The translations under genes and the position numbers were made by a program. A stretch of DNA of 64,000 bases from Hydractinia symbiolongicarpus. Its lineage: Eukaryota > Cnidaria > Hydrozoa > Anthoathecata > Hydractiniidae. Of the stretch, positions 35,601 to 48,149 are shown piece by piece. Numbering within the stretch: position 1 is the stretch's first letter; each line of letters starts with the position of its first letter. The stretch is from assembly GCF_029227915.1 (NCBI RefSeq), contig NC_079879.1, positions 12,400,001-12,464,000 of the forward strand. The letters run 5' to 3'. The notes under the pieces are model-generated. The model saw nothing but the letters and a program-made list of their open reading frames with translations. It had not been told where the DNA came from and did not search any database.

Positions 35601-37680
35601 TTTACTTTGAGGAATTACTGTGAAATTTTTCGAGTGTTCATTTTTATCTATTAGACACTTCATGCCAAATTTCTCATACCTCTCCTAACCTTAGATATTG
35701 GTCATTACTCGAAACTATTTTAAATTTCTGTGAAATACTTATAATCGGAAAAATATAGTAACTTTTGTTGGATTATTCTTTGAACTGGAAATGTACTAGA
35801 CAAGTTAGGTATTATCAAGGTAATCAGTCTGCAATATTTGAAGATGGATTCGAAAGTCTCATGTTTGATATTTTTATGCGAAATGTGTAACAACTTTTAT
35901 TTGGCTATCAGGAACTTTAAACAGCATGTTAAAATTTGTTCTAGCAACAAAGTAAATAAGTTTTAAAGTAGTATTTCGGGCACATTTCAACCTTACAGAA
36001 AAAGTGTTGACAGAAGCAAAAATATATTAAATAGCTACACCCGGAGAACTGTTTAATTTTGTTATAATTCTTGTTCACTCGTTGCCTTCACCAAGTAGAG
36101 ATTGGAAAGCTGATCAGAATAATGTATCGTATGTTTCTGCCGAACTGATTAGGAGATAAGGGTCTTAAAATGTTTGCTGACGTCAGCAAGGACCAAGTAA
36201 TGTACAAAAAACTTATTTACCCGTTACCTTCATAAGTAGACCTTAAAACGCTGATAATAAAAACCCATAGGATCATTTGCTTTTGACGAACAGTAAGGAA
36301 ATATAAGCGTTTACAAGTTTCAACAGTCAACCAGTTCGTTCCGAAACAGAATTTGGGATTAAGGTTTGCAAAACTTACTCAATATGGTTTCAGGTTGTTT
36401 CTAGTTTTCCTTGCAGTAAAAATGACTGACGTTAGTTATTATTAGTTCGAGTCAAGCTATTGACAAAAAATTAATGTTATTGATGCCATGTTTTTTATTT
36501 TTCAATTCACAATTCAGACATGAACACATCCACTTTGCCTCTTATATACAAACGGGCACAGTCTTTGTTTTATTATAAAAATATAGCCCATGCAAAATCC
36601 ACTTAGGCAGCTCTGTGTAAGATTTTTGATGTCCGGAATGACCCGTCGAGACACAAAATCTTTTTGGGAGAAATTGTTTACCTGTTGCTTACGTTGAATA
36701 GAGATTAAAAACTTAATAAACATTTTTTCCTAGGTATTCCCCAGTAACCCACGCTGGAGATGGCGTCAGTTACTTACGTCAGTACAATTCGCTATTCTTA
36801 AAATTATATTGACTCCAACCTGCCCTATTTATGTTAAAATGGCAACTTTATCATTCAACAAATGAAAGGAAAAAAACATCCTCTTCGTAAGCAATACACA
36901 TAGATTTGGCGGATTACTATAGGCCATTTCGTATTACTATGCCAGTGGTAAATCCATCTTCTGTAACAAATTAAGTTGGAAAATATACTTAGAAGCAAGC
37001 GCCTAATAAAGTTCATTCCTTAATCTTCATCTTTCCCGCACGATATTTTCCAGCTGAGGAAAAAGCAGCATACCAACAATTTCACACCTTACTTGGTATG
37101 TCCAATTATATAAAAACTTTCGTAACATTTGACAGTAGGAACTTGCCAGTATGTCCATTAAATTGATGCATAACTACCTACGTGTCCGAAAATGCTAAAA
37201 ATCAATAGCAACTTATTTAAAGATAAAGCAGGTTTTATTGTCCAATCATGGTGGGCAGCATGCAGTTTTGTATTCACATCCAATGCTATGATTGTAACCC
37301 GTAAAATACAACCAAACAATAAACCAAACCCAGTCACTTGAGATATAGACATTCATATGTAATGCTTTTAAAATGTTAAGCCAAAATGAACTGTCAAGAA
37401 GTTAAGAAAAATTATAGTGAGCTTATTATTACTCAACATTTAAAAAACATGTAGGAAAGCACAGTTAGGGTAGGATGTAAAACAATCAAAGTCAAGTTTA
37501 GGAATCCTCTAGATTACAATTCAAAAAGAGTTTCGAAATCATTTTTAGTTCAATGACTCCTTATTCATACTTTACCATCCGACCTTTGTCGAAACGCCCA
37601 CATTCTGTACAAAAAAATCTAACGTAACACGATAACAGCGGTACAACTTTGCTATATTTTGTAATTTTATAGTGTAAGTT
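32603..37680. other. Intergenic, duplicated segment
   Basis: No supportable gene. Landmarks shared with the next unit include GTGGGTGGATAATAACAGTC (33799, again at 41512) and a block near 34430-34640 (GATCTATAACAAAAA, TTTGTCGGCT) that recurs near 42850-42990. A block at about 34690-35400 matches about 27660-28260. A short direct duplication, AGTTATTAGTTTCAATTGAC, is at 34757 and 34790. Confidence 0.45.
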
Positions 37681-37740
37681 AAGTTGGCGAAACAAAGGAT
37701 CAAGTTCTCAATGCATCACTGTCCAAATTTCTCGATATTA
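37681..37740 (+). pseudogene. Relic of the peptide Cys-rich exon, inverted, copy 2
   Basis: A shorter and more eroded plus-strand remnant: GGCGAAACAAAGGATCAAG, then TCAATGCATCACTGTCC; similarity fades afterwards. It lies 7.83 kb from the relic at 29851, the same period as the intact genes C to D. Confidence 0.5.
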
Positions 37741-37778
37741 TATTTGTGTTCGTAAGTTACTGTAATCACTAAGATGCA

Positions 37779-37900
37779 TAAAAACCTATAGCGGCACGTC
37801 TAAAGAAACTAAAGATCCGAATCCACTTACACGAGCTAACTATGATACTACAATTATTTCCTAAATTTGTGGGTTTGCAAAAGAGACCGCCTGAAGGATC
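37779..37900 (+). repeat. Decayed unit of the ~190-bp repeat
   Basis: The segment CCTATAGCGGCACGTC, then AAACTAAAGATCCGAATCC and ACTTACACGAGCT, corresponds to units at 19725 and 24485, but only the first part remains. Confidence 0.35.
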
Positions 37901-39489
37901 ACGCAATGAAAAGGAGTTGTAAATGTGATGTTTTGATTTTTTACCATATTTTACCATATTTTTATCTTATTCTACCTTAATTTTACCTCATTTGAATTTC
38001 ATATATTTTCACAATCGGCATTCCAACTTTTCACATAGTAATAGTGTTACGTTTTTAACAACTTCAGTTTCACACCTTAGGAAAAACAGACATTTTTGAG
38101 TCATCTAAACCCGGGAGTTAACATCCTGTTTGCCTCATGCTTACATGGCAGACATTTGCGTACATGTTACATGTTTCTATTATGCTCTTTAGTGGGTATC
38201 TAATGTTTTTAGCATATGCACGTATGTATTAATCTTGGAGGTAAAAAGCTTTGATAAAAACGCTCTGTTGCTCCGTATACCATTTTAAATAACATACAGG
38301 CAGGTAGAATAACAATACTGAAATATGTTTTTAATGTAAAACGAAAAAGGAATCGGGCTAAAAAGATTAGGGATGGACATCCCTATAATAAAAGTCGTTG
38401 TCTGCCTCTCGGTCAAAACCAGATGATGTTAACCTAAGCACGTAAACTTTAAGCTAAAAATAACAAATCCGATATCTTTTTGTCGCCTTTGGTGCGACAT
38501 GCGAAAATAAAATTATTAGCGCCGATAAATTTTTAACTCCTATTTAAGTCCATATTCTAAAAATCCTAAAGTTAATAAGCCCCCAGGACTCTTTTTCAGA
38601 TAATTACAGTAGCCAGGGGAAAAAAAGTCCACCTTACTGTTGGAAAAAGAATCATGATATTTTGGGAATAGCTTTCCGTGATGTTAACTCGGATAAATCT
38701 TTTACATATTACAAACTTAGTATAAGGTGTGGGTCTTCTTCTAAGAAACAAATGGTTTGAAAGACGATTTCCACAACAACAGAACTAAAGAAGGAACAGC
38801 TGTTATGAAACTTCAAATTAATTTTTTTTTCACATTATGTTGTAATTAAAATACTTTACACTTGCTCGTGGTTGACAGTACCCATTCTGGCTATTTCCAG
38901 CCCATTTTTTCTCTGAAATTAAAGCTAAAAATAATAAACTGATAGGGTAGTTTTAACACTCTAACCAAAAAATAATAAACTAGAAAGAAGACTAAAATTT
39001 TGTAATAACTGAAGTTGAGGTCTATGTGTCTTATGAGGAGCTTCGAGTTGTGAACATACATCTTATTCGTATTCTTAAAATATTATCTTGAAGAGCAATT
39101 TTATATCTAAAAAGAACAGCAAGATATGTATTCGTTTCGGCTTTCATAAATAAAAAACATATTTTATATATATGCTAGGCGGGAAAGAGAAATAGCTTTT
39201 AACTGAAGTTGCGAATTTTTAACTGGAATTGTAAAGAATTCTATAAATATATAAAAATTTTGTCAATAAATAACTATACAAAAATTATCATGTTTAAATT
39301 CTAAATTGCGATCAACACGTTTTGATAATAATAGTCCCGTTAAAGTCCTTCTTTCTTCCTCTTCTTTTGATTAAATCTGTTTTCATATTTTACTTATAAA
39401 AAAAATCGGTGAAACATTTTACCACTTGTTTTTGCCGTTGATTTAATCAATTTATGCGTTGGTGATAACTTGACAACAAGAGATAAAGT
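37901..39489. other. Intergenic; 3' flank of copy D
   Basis: No gene is seen. A conserved downstream block with CTAAATTGCGATCAACACG lies near 39300, matching the second version of it in the flank of copy C (near 31390). Confidence 0.4.
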
Positions 39490-40219
39490 TTACATCGGAT
39501 CCAGTTGATAATTGTTGACGCATCTCTTTTTGTTAAACATCTTGGAGCATGTCAAACGTTTCGAACACTCACAATCAGCATCTGTATCGCATTGATGAAA
39601 TATTTTTTTACAGTGACGTAGCGAAAACTTGACTTTTTCTTTGGTTAGTTCAATCTGAAGAAGAAGAAAAATTTGCCAAATCTACATAAACTTTTAAAAT
39701 GAAAGTCATTGGAAAATGAAAAAATAAACCTTTCGCTGAAGCTATTGCTTTTATACCGGCTATTTGTTTGACATTGATCTTGTTTCACAAAGAAATATTA
39801 TCTTTCCATAAACGTTAGGCGTGAATTAAGCAGGTAAACAGACAGTTTTTGAAGAGAATCTTAATACTTAGCATTTTTTAAAAATACATGTTTTATGTTT
39901 TAAAGTACTTACCAATGCTTCTTCAGTAAGTTTTTTAATTTTTCTTATGCCATTTGATTGTTTGGTTGGAATAGCATGAGTACTCATTACAATGAATAAG
40001 ACGAACAACAGTTCTTTGATCTAAAGAGTAGCGTATAATTAGGATTAGCGACTGCAATTTCACCAACAAGAAATTAACTATGTTTTTAAATTTGCCTGAA
40101 ACTTCTTAAGATTAGCCTGACACCAAACCAGCCAAAAGTTTGAGGAGAAAGAAAAATGCAACGATAAAATCAAGCAATCGTTTAATAATATAACATAGCA
40201 GATTTCCTAAACATACCAT
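39490..40219 (-). CDS. Secreted six-cysteine (knottin-like) peptide, copy D
   Basis: ATG at 40217-40219 ends exon 1. Exon 2 is 39913-40020 (36 codons), carrying the signal and a Lys-rich pro-segment. Exon 3 is 39490-39654, stop TAA. About 91 residues, phase 0 throughout. Same cysteine framework as the others. Its coding exons are nearest to copy C, and the surrounding introns and flanks also align with C, so this pair reflects the recent ~7.85 kb duplication. The pro-segment has changed more than the Cys-rich part (for example GIRKIKKLTEEAL against GLWKIKKLGEKAL in C). Confidence 0.8.
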
Positions 40220-40292
40220 TTTGGTTTTGCGTTATCTGCGTGTAGTTACAAAAAAAATTTTTCGTTCTTTTATCTTTTTTGAAGCAGAAGGC

Positions 40293-40445
40293 GACCAGCG
40301 CTTTCAATGTCAGACCAATTTTGTATTGCATATTGAAGTTTAAAGTATTTATTCACTTTGTTACCTATTGTCACTTCCATTGTTCATTAAGGATACAATC
40401 AATATCAGGAAGTGTGGTATTGTTATTGAAATATGGAAACCATAG
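40293..40445 (-). promoter_or_regulatory. Promoter block of peptide gene copy D
   Basis: Distal block at 40383-40445 (TTCATTAAGGATACAATC, ATCAGGAAGTGTGGTATTG); GACCAGCG block at 40293-40300. This copy has the best match to an adjoining ETS-RUNX pair (AGGAAGTGTGGT). Confidence 0.55.
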
Positions 40446-43400
40446 ATTGTTATTCATGTGAAAAGCATTAAATCATGTCCTCTGACTTCAATGTTCTTAA
40501 TATTTGCGGTGTGTGCAATTCTGACAGGGGATATTGGAGAATACCACAAAATGAGGACAGTGAATCGACGTTTTTTCCGTCATCTTTGACAAAAGGCAAT
40601 TCTATTATACCATATTGTTATGACATTCAATGATAACATAATCGTTTTAGCATACACGCTTTTTTTAAGCAACATTTTATAATCAATTTAAGGCTGTGTC
40701 CCTGCCTGAAATAAGTAAATAAAATCGAATAAACACGGTGGTTAAAAAACAACAATAGAATTTGATAGGTCTTACAATTAGGTAAGTTTCATAAGTAGAT
40801 TTGAGTAAAAATAAACTTTGATTTTGCTTGACGTACTAGCCGAGGGCAGAAAAAGCAACCATGCAAACTAAAAGTACATAGTCAACAAGTAACAAATAAG
40901 CTAGAGTTAATTCTTTACACCGGGGCAATATTGACCCTCAACAGAAATCTTTGTTGCTAATAGAAAATTATGTCATACCAATTACTGTACTAGCTGCTAA
41001 TATTAGACACCTTCGTGTGTAACATTGGAAATCTGGAGTTCTTGTTTTATCCCGAGAATCAGCTAAGATGGATAAGGTCTGGTTTTATAACTAATCATAG
41101 AGGTTACCTCAATGGGTGGTTTTTAAGGATGTAAAGTTATTTTAAGAATTTCAAGAGGAAACAATAAGAAAAATTTGAGAATGTCAGCGTCAGTTGAAAT
41201 GGTCGTTTCACTGTAGAATTGGTTAAATTCAGCATTGAAACGATTTATAATTTTCTAAATAAAAAAAAATGTTAGTATATATAATATTATACAAATTCTT
41301 AAATAAATAATCTACGTTAAAAAAACTTCATATATCAAATGGATAAAAAAGACTCGATTTTGATATCCAACAAAAATTTTCCATTTTTATATTTTCTTTT
41401 ACGTATTCACTAACTTGATGGCTTTGCATCATGGCTTTAATTGTTATTTAAAAGATTGCTAAAAAATTAGCAGTAACAAGACACAACAAAAAATTAGTAT
41501 GACGGTGGATTGTGGGTGGATGATAACAGTCATAAAGGTATACCTTTGCCTGTTACCTATAACGTCATAAGAATTAACATTCCTTAAGTTGTCTTGAAAA
41601 AAAATCAAATACAATTATTATTTTCCGAAAAAAGAAAATTTAAAGACAATTCCACTTTTTGTGGGATTTTCTTTGAATCCTATAGCAAAGTATTTATGAT
41701 GGTGAAGTACATAAGAAATGACATTTTTCCAATGGATAATTTAGATGATATTATAAAAGTTGTTCAGAACCTCCAGATTTCTGATTATATATTACCATAA
41801 TTTTGGCTGCAACACTTGGTGTCGTTGCTGTGTAGACATTTGCTCCTTAGACAAACGTCTTTTTTCTTAAGTTATAATGAATTAAATGGGCCAATTATTT
41901 TTCTTATGTAATTTTAACAAGTACTATGAAGCACAACTACTAAAAAAACCTACATATATGTTTTTTATAATCAAACATTCTCACAAAGCACGAAAACAAC
42001 ATGGCTTATTTTTTATATTTTTTGTGTCCAAATTTTGTCCCTCACAATCCATAATTACATTAACGGTCGTCGCCATTATCGATAAAAAGCCAACTTGTGT
42101 CGTAGAATTGTGGCGTCACACGACGTGCATAGCTCAACGGGATTTTTAAGACAATGGATGAGGATTTAGCCACTTTTCCGTCTTGTCAGAGTTATTTAAA
42201 TTTATCGCTAGACTCGAGCGATGAAAAAGACAAGCTAAATTCTAGTAGAGAGACATCCTCGTAGAAAAATAATTTGCAAGAAGAATCTTACATGCGAAAA
42301 CAGGTATAAACAAAAACTTTGAAACTGTTCTTGTTTTGGTTTGCCTTGCTTTCACATAATAATAATTTCACATTATCATTTGAATTGTTGTTTTCAAAAC
42401 TAGCATATTATACATTAATTAGTAAATTTTATGCAAATAATAACGCAAGAAGAATTTCAAAATAAATTCGAATACACGTAATACTTAATTTTTTAAGTGA
42501 TCAACTTATGTCCAAAACTATATTTATGGCAATAAAACATTATTTTATTCTGCAAAAGATATTTATTTCAAAACATGATGAATAAGATTACATTCATACA
42601 ACCACAGGAGACACTGTTTTTCCCATTTAGCATTCCTTCGCTTTGTTTATTTAGAATGCGATTTTTACATCCAGACGGAATTACGACACACAAGTTAGTA
42701 ATTTACCGGTAACCGTGGTACTACTTCGACTTAATTATCTCGAGAACTAAAGCTCATAAGGATTCAAAAAGGTGCACAGTTCATATTCTCACTATAATGA
42801 ACATTAAATAATATAATAAGTGGTCAGCGAATTTTTTGGCTTTTTCCAGATCTATAACAAAAAGTTGCTCAAATTTTTTGTCTGCAAAAATTCTTTATTG
42901 GCTCTAAGTAAAAAAAAAGATTAGGACCGATAAGGTTTGAGGTGTGCTTTGTTAACAGAGAATGATTTGTCAGTCTCATAAAAAATTATGCCGACAAAGT
43001 CTTTTTTTAATTATATGTCACTGAGAACATAAAATGTTATCTGTATCAACATCGAGAAGGGAGCAATGGTTTGATCAGTAACGATTTTTGTTGTGAATGT
43101 GATATAGTGGTCCAATTTTGTTTTTTCTCTCTAGCTTTTATTTAGGCTTCGTTTACTTGGAATGAGGTTGTATCAAGACATTCAATAACTGTACCAAGAT
43201 ACATAACTTTAAAAAAAGTAACTCATAATATATATCTTGCAAGCGCTTGATGCTACCTCAACTGCTCTTTGCTATTGATCTGATCATTTGTTTCATTTTA
43301 GTTCTTCGTCACCGCTAAAAGTATTCGATAAGATGTATTGCGTTAGCTATTCCATGAATTTGATATAGCATGTCCAAAACCTGAACGTAATGCCCCTGTG

Positions 43401-43485
43401 TCTTAGCATAGCTTAAAATATAACAAAATTGTTTTCTACTGCCTGCCATTTTATTTGACAAAGGAAAATGGTGTCCATTATTTTT
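40446..43485. other. Intergenic, duplicated segment
   Basis: No gene recognised. Two plus-strand frames at 41594-41800 and 41886-42149 are open for 68 and 87 codons but have no recognisable domain. Sequence homologous to the former at 33900-34120 is broken, so it is not treated as coding. Confidence 0.35.
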
Positions 43486-44189
43486 ATTTTATTTATTTAT
43501 TTATTTATTAACTGTCTTTCAGGCACTTCCATATTTTACAATGGCTATTCGTCCTATTAAAATAATAATAATATTTAAATAAAGAAATAAGTTATTCTAT
43601 AAAAAAAGACACTGTAAAACTGTAGACAAGATTAGCAGAGTTCAAAGTGGCGAAGGATAGAAAGACATCGATATATTAGATTCTGACGGAGAATTGAGAC
43701 CAGAACATATGAAAATGAAAATTATACACCAAAATATATAATAAAAAAAATATACATATATTAAATATATTTATTAATCGACGGGCTTAAGAAATAAAAA
43801 CAATCGAGCAAATGAACAAAAATTGAGACTAAGTAGAGCAGAAGGAATAAATCAAAGCATAAAGTATTGCTCATGGATTGGTCTCAATCGGTCAGTAGAT
43901 GTTAAGTTAGGATATTGAGAAATTGTCGTTTAAAAAAAAAAAAAAAAAAAAAAAAAACTAGGTATGTTGCATAATAAAAATCGCAAGACCATGGTCTAAT
44001 AAATATTTTTTCAAAAAAGTACGAAATTTTTTGTGATCAGGTTCTTCCCTGATAGCTTTGGGAAGATCATTTAGAAGGCGACTTGCCTTACCAAGAAACA
44101 ATTTCTCCGACACTAGGCAGCATTTACACGAAGTTTCATTTCGCCTTCGAAATAATAATGTTATTTTGTTCTGTTCCTTGTCTAGTCTT
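43486..44189 (-). mobile_element. 3' fragment of a non-LTR retrotransposon
   Basis: On the minus strand about 77 codons (44189 to a TAG at 43958-43960) encode the tail of a reverse-transcriptase protein, with the typical closing motif LLNDLPKAIREEPD, then KKFRTFLKKYLL. Downstream are a 3' UTR-like stretch and a tail of TAAA-type repeats (plus strand 43486-43510, TTTATTTATTTATT). A 26-bp A run (plus strand 43932-43957) lies directly after the stop. The 5' part, including the catalytic reverse-transcriptase core and endonuclease, is missing, so this is a dead 5'-truncated copy, probably CR1- or L2-like. Confidence 0.6.
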
Positions 44190-44450
44190 TATAAGTGTTT
44201 ACAAGAGTAATCTATGCAATCGACAAAGAAAGTGTTGAAGATATGACAAAAACTAAAAGAGAACCATGTCAACAATTAATTACAACAATAGAGGCGACAT
44301 TATATGCAGAACAAGTAATGAGAATTAATTGCCTACAGAAATGCTATGAATTCCAGAATAAGAAGGATGTGTTAACCACTCATCATCTATAGAATACTGA
44401 TACCACAGTGACATCCTAGAATGTGGTTGAAACAAAGTACTTTGTTCTGC

Positions 44451-44990
44451 TTAATGTAACAGTGAAGACAAAAATAAAAAACTGCCTGCTTTTGATTCGG
44501 TTATTATGACAAATACTGTTTTCAGTAAAAACTTTGACCGGATAATATTACAAATAATATTACGAATGTTATATACTATAATTAAATGAGCGACTAGAAA
44601 GAAAGATGACAAAGAAGATTTGTACCAAGGACACGCCCAATAGCATAATGACATTCCTGATTAAACAAATGATAAATGTGTGATTAAGAATGTTTTAGAA
44701 GGGTTTATTACAGCCGCTTCTATCTATTGATAGAACTTTTGTACCAATTGCTGCTGAGAAGCCTTAAAATAATCTTATTTAATTGTTAAATATTCAAAAC
44801 AACTTTTTCTTTTCGTTCCTATTCACTATTTATTCCATCTTGAACTCAATCAATGTTGTATAAAAATTGCATTTAAAGATGGTCACAGTAAGGTAGACAG
44901 TGTCAGTTGGATCAAAAATGACGTCAGTTGGATCAAAAATGACGTCAGTTGGATCAATATGTCCTTTGAATCTGATCTATGCAACCCATG
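44451..44990 (+). repeat. Interspersed repeat, copy 1, with a 22-bp tandem part
   Basis: The block includes TTGACCGGATAATATTAC, GGACACGCCCAATAGCATAAT and TGTGTGATTAAGAATGTTT. It ends in about 2.5 tandem units built on TCAGTTGGATCAAAAATGACG (44902-44958); the units create TGACGTCA palindromes. Related copies are at about 46370-46760 and, truncated, 50915-51075. Confidence 0.45.
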
Positions 44991-45319
44991 CAACCCCTTG
45001 GTGAACAATATATATGTATAAGGCATATACAAAATTTTACAACACTTTTCAATTTACGTGAGCACTTTTAAAAACTCCCAAAAAAATTTAATACTGTCTC
45101 CAGAATGCAATGCTTTCCGCAAATTATTTTTTTCAAATAATTTCTTTTATCTAAAGCACAGATTAAAGTTAGCAGATGTCACAAAATTTAGACACGCATT
45201 TTTATATTAATTACGCGAAATTTAGCCAGCCATCCGGCCTTTGCTGCAACACCCACATTGTGTACAAAAAACCTTACAACTAATGTAATGAAGGTACAAT
45301 TTTTTATGTTGTGTCAGCT

Positions 45320-45355
45320 TGTAGGCTGAATTGAAGAAAGAAAGGGTCAAAGTTT
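45320..45355 (+). pseudogene. Trace of the peptide Cys-rich exon, inverted, copy 3
   Basis: Only the first ~30 bp remain recognisable (GAAGAAAGAAAGGGTCAAAG, then TTTCTATTAC). It is 7.6 kb after the relic at 37681, preserving the unit period. Weak on its own; the position gives it support. Confidence 0.3.
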
Positions 45356-46369
45356 CTATTACATATTATACATAACATGTTACATTTATATGTTTATATA
45401 CTTAAAACAATGGCAATTGTAATACTGGTAAAAACGTTATTACCATTGCAAACAACGTCTTAAAAACACTAATGTTTTTAAAAAGTAATAAGTGATAATA
45501 AAATAGACAAAGTGAATGTAGGATAGACAACGGGGCTTTATTTCGATAAACGTTTCGACGTAAATAAACTTCTCATAGACACTATTGTGGTTCTTATCAA
45601 ATATATCACATCCAAATTACAAGAATGTGTTGTTGTGTCACACAGACATGTTTGATCGCTACTTTTGTCAATCCTTGACGATTTTCTTATGTTTCCATTG
45701 TGTTTTTCAAAGAAAATTAGACGTTTAGAAAAGCTAAGGATCAAATTCCGTCCACTTGTGTAATTTGTTAGTTTTCAATTTAACGCGGCTAAAAAGATCA
45801 TTCAGTAGAATGTAAATATCAGTTCACTTCTATTTTGTTTCTTCATTTCCGCCTTATTTAATACTGCCGTTAAGGTTCTTTTTAAGACTTCAGCTGATTC
45901 GCTTCTTTTTGCTAAGGATACACAAAATAGCGGGCAGAGTTTCTTGCAATGGCTTAAAAAATTGTTTTACTAAAAATGAAAAACCTATCTAATTTTTTTT
46001 GTTTACTTTTATAATCCCAACCTACATTTTTATATCGTATTGTTTCACCCCTTTATTATGGATGGGTTTGATCGCAATGAATACCATGTTCATTGCGAGG
46101 TAAAACAATTCTCACTTGATTAAGCGGTATGCAACATTTGTGTACTCCACAAATTACTATAATAATAATTTCTGAGTGTCAAATGTTACTAGCCTCTACA
46201 CCATGTTGGTAGAATCCTTGAGAGAACTTTTGACCTTAATGCTATTTTTTATTTTTTGTTTTGCATCCATACAGGAATACACTCCTGCCTCTTAATCCAT
46301 TCCAGTCGGAGAACTCAAGTGCATGTGTGCAAAGATGACTGACAACAGCTGCAAAACTGAATTGAATTG

Positions 46370-46760
46370 AAACTTTGACGGGATAATATTACGAATGCTA
46401 TATAATATAATGAAATGAGTGACAAGAAAGAAAGGTGATGAAGAAGAATTATACTAAGCACACGCCCAATAGCATAATAACATGATTGATTAAACAGATA
46501 ATTAATGTGTGATTAAGAATGTTTCAGAAGGGCTTAATAACCGTTCTCCATCAATTGATAAAACTTCTGTACATACTGCTGCTTGAGAAGCCTTAAAAGA
46601 ATCTTATTTAATTGTTAAATATTCGTTCCCAATCGCTGTTTATTCCATCTTGAACTCCATTGGTGTTGTATAAAAATTGCATTTAAAGATGTTCAAAGTA
46701 AGGTAGGCAGTGTCAATTGGATCAGATATGACGTCATTTTAGTCAGATCAATATGTGCTT
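46370..46760 (+). repeat. Interspersed repeat, copy 2
   Basis: It repeats the order of blocks in 44451-44990: ACTTTGACGGGATAATATTAC, CACGCCCAATAGCATAATAA, TGTGTGATTAAGAATGTTTC, TTGTATAAAAATTGCATTTA and GGATCAGATATGACGTCA. It lacks the 22-bp tandem expansion. Confidence 0.45.
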
Positions 46761-46769
46761 TGAATCTGA

Positions 46770-46808
46770 TCTATGTTAGCCCATATAGGGGATATGGGCT
46801 AACATAGA
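46770..46808. repeat. Perfect 17-bp inverted repeat with 5-nt loop
   Basis: TCTATGTTAGCCCATAT, loop AGGGG, then ATATGGGCTAACATAGA. It directly follows the copy 2 repeat and has no T run behind it. It could be a transposon border remnant or a local hairpin. Confidence 0.7.
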
Positions 46809-47329
46809 CCCAAAAATATTTAACCATTTTAAACAATGTTGTTTAGAACAAATGTTGGTCTTATTCCAAGAACAATATCTTTTCTTCTCGACAAAGACAT
46901 TGTTCCGTTCTTTCAATCAAATAATAAACATCTTTAGCATTTAATGTATTTGATTTAGAGTTTTCAATAAAGTGCTTTTTGCACCGTAACTGGTTATAAT
47001 TTTAAATTGTGTTCCGTACTTCTTGAATGAGATATAAAGAATTATGTTCATATATTCTCTAACAATAAATAATGTTATAAATATAATAAAAACTCTATCA
47101 ATATAAGTCATTTTCCTAATTTTAAAGTGCGATCAACGCGTTTGAAAAATAAATATTAACAAAATAAATTCTTCTCCCTTCTCATTTGCCTTTAGTATCT
47201 ATGACTGGGTTTAGATTTTACTCAGAAATTCATCTTGTTTCTTTACCATTGGTTTTCTTGCTGCTGAACGAATACTTTTAATTCAAGCCGTTTCGTTACT
47301 TGACAAACATTCCCAACAGGAGATAATGC

Positions 47330-48075
47330 CTACATCGGACTAAACTGATAATTGTTTACGCATCTTTTTTTGTGAAATATTTTTGAGCATGTCAAACGTT
47401 TCGAACACTCACAATCAGCATCAGTGTCGCATTGATGAAACAGTTTCTTACAGTGACGTAGCGAAAACTTCACTTTTTCTTTAGTTAGTTCTATCTAAAG
47501 AAAACAAAATTCTTACAAAATTCATCTTGGTGGTAATTAAGAGTCTGTTAATGGCGGAGACCAGATAGTGTTCACAAAAAGTCGTTACTACTTTGACATT
47601 CATACCAGAAATCAGATTGTATGCTGGTGTTTAACAAAATAAGGTTAAATTTGCACAAATAAAAACAGAGAGCCTTTAAATTTCGTGCGGTATATAAAAT
47701 CCCTGTTTCATTACTTATAGTACTTACCAATGCTTCTTCGCCAAGTTTTTTAATTTTCCATAAGCCATTGGACTTTTTGATTTCAATGCCATGAGCACTC
47801 ACAATAATGAGCAAGACGAACAACAATTTTTTAATCTAAAGAGAAAAGAGTAATTAGAATATGCGACTTTTAGATGACGTTTTTGCTACAAGAAACTGAC
47901 TATTAAAACTAACCTTAGCCTAAAACTACTAAGATTGCCAACTATCAAGCAAAAATGCAGAGAGAAAGAAAATTCAACATTTTGACGAGGAATTAATTCG
48001 CACCCACAAAGTTACAAAATCTTAGTAAGGCAATCTTTTGTCAATGAAGCATTTAAGATTCACTTAACCTACCAT
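47330..48075 (-). CDS. Secreted six-cysteine (knottin-like) peptide, copy E
   Basis: ATG at 48073-48075 ends exon 1 (followed by GTAGGT). Exon 2 is 47728-47835 (36 codons). Exon 3 is 47330-47494, stop TAG. About 91 residues; joins are phase 0. Cysteine framework as in A-D. Its signal exon groups with C and D (VVLLIIV-like core, then GLWKIKKLGEEAL), but its C-terminal tail (VNNYQFSPM) is that of B, and its 3' end CTACATCGGACTAAACTGAT also matches B rather than C/D. This mixed pattern suggests that E is the older member of the C-E group or that gene conversion occurred. Confidence 0.8.
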
Positions 48076-48149
48076 ATTGGGATTGCCTTGTGTGCGTTTC
48101 GCTGCAAAAATATCTTCCTTTTGTGATATTTGTTTTTAGAGAAGAGGGC

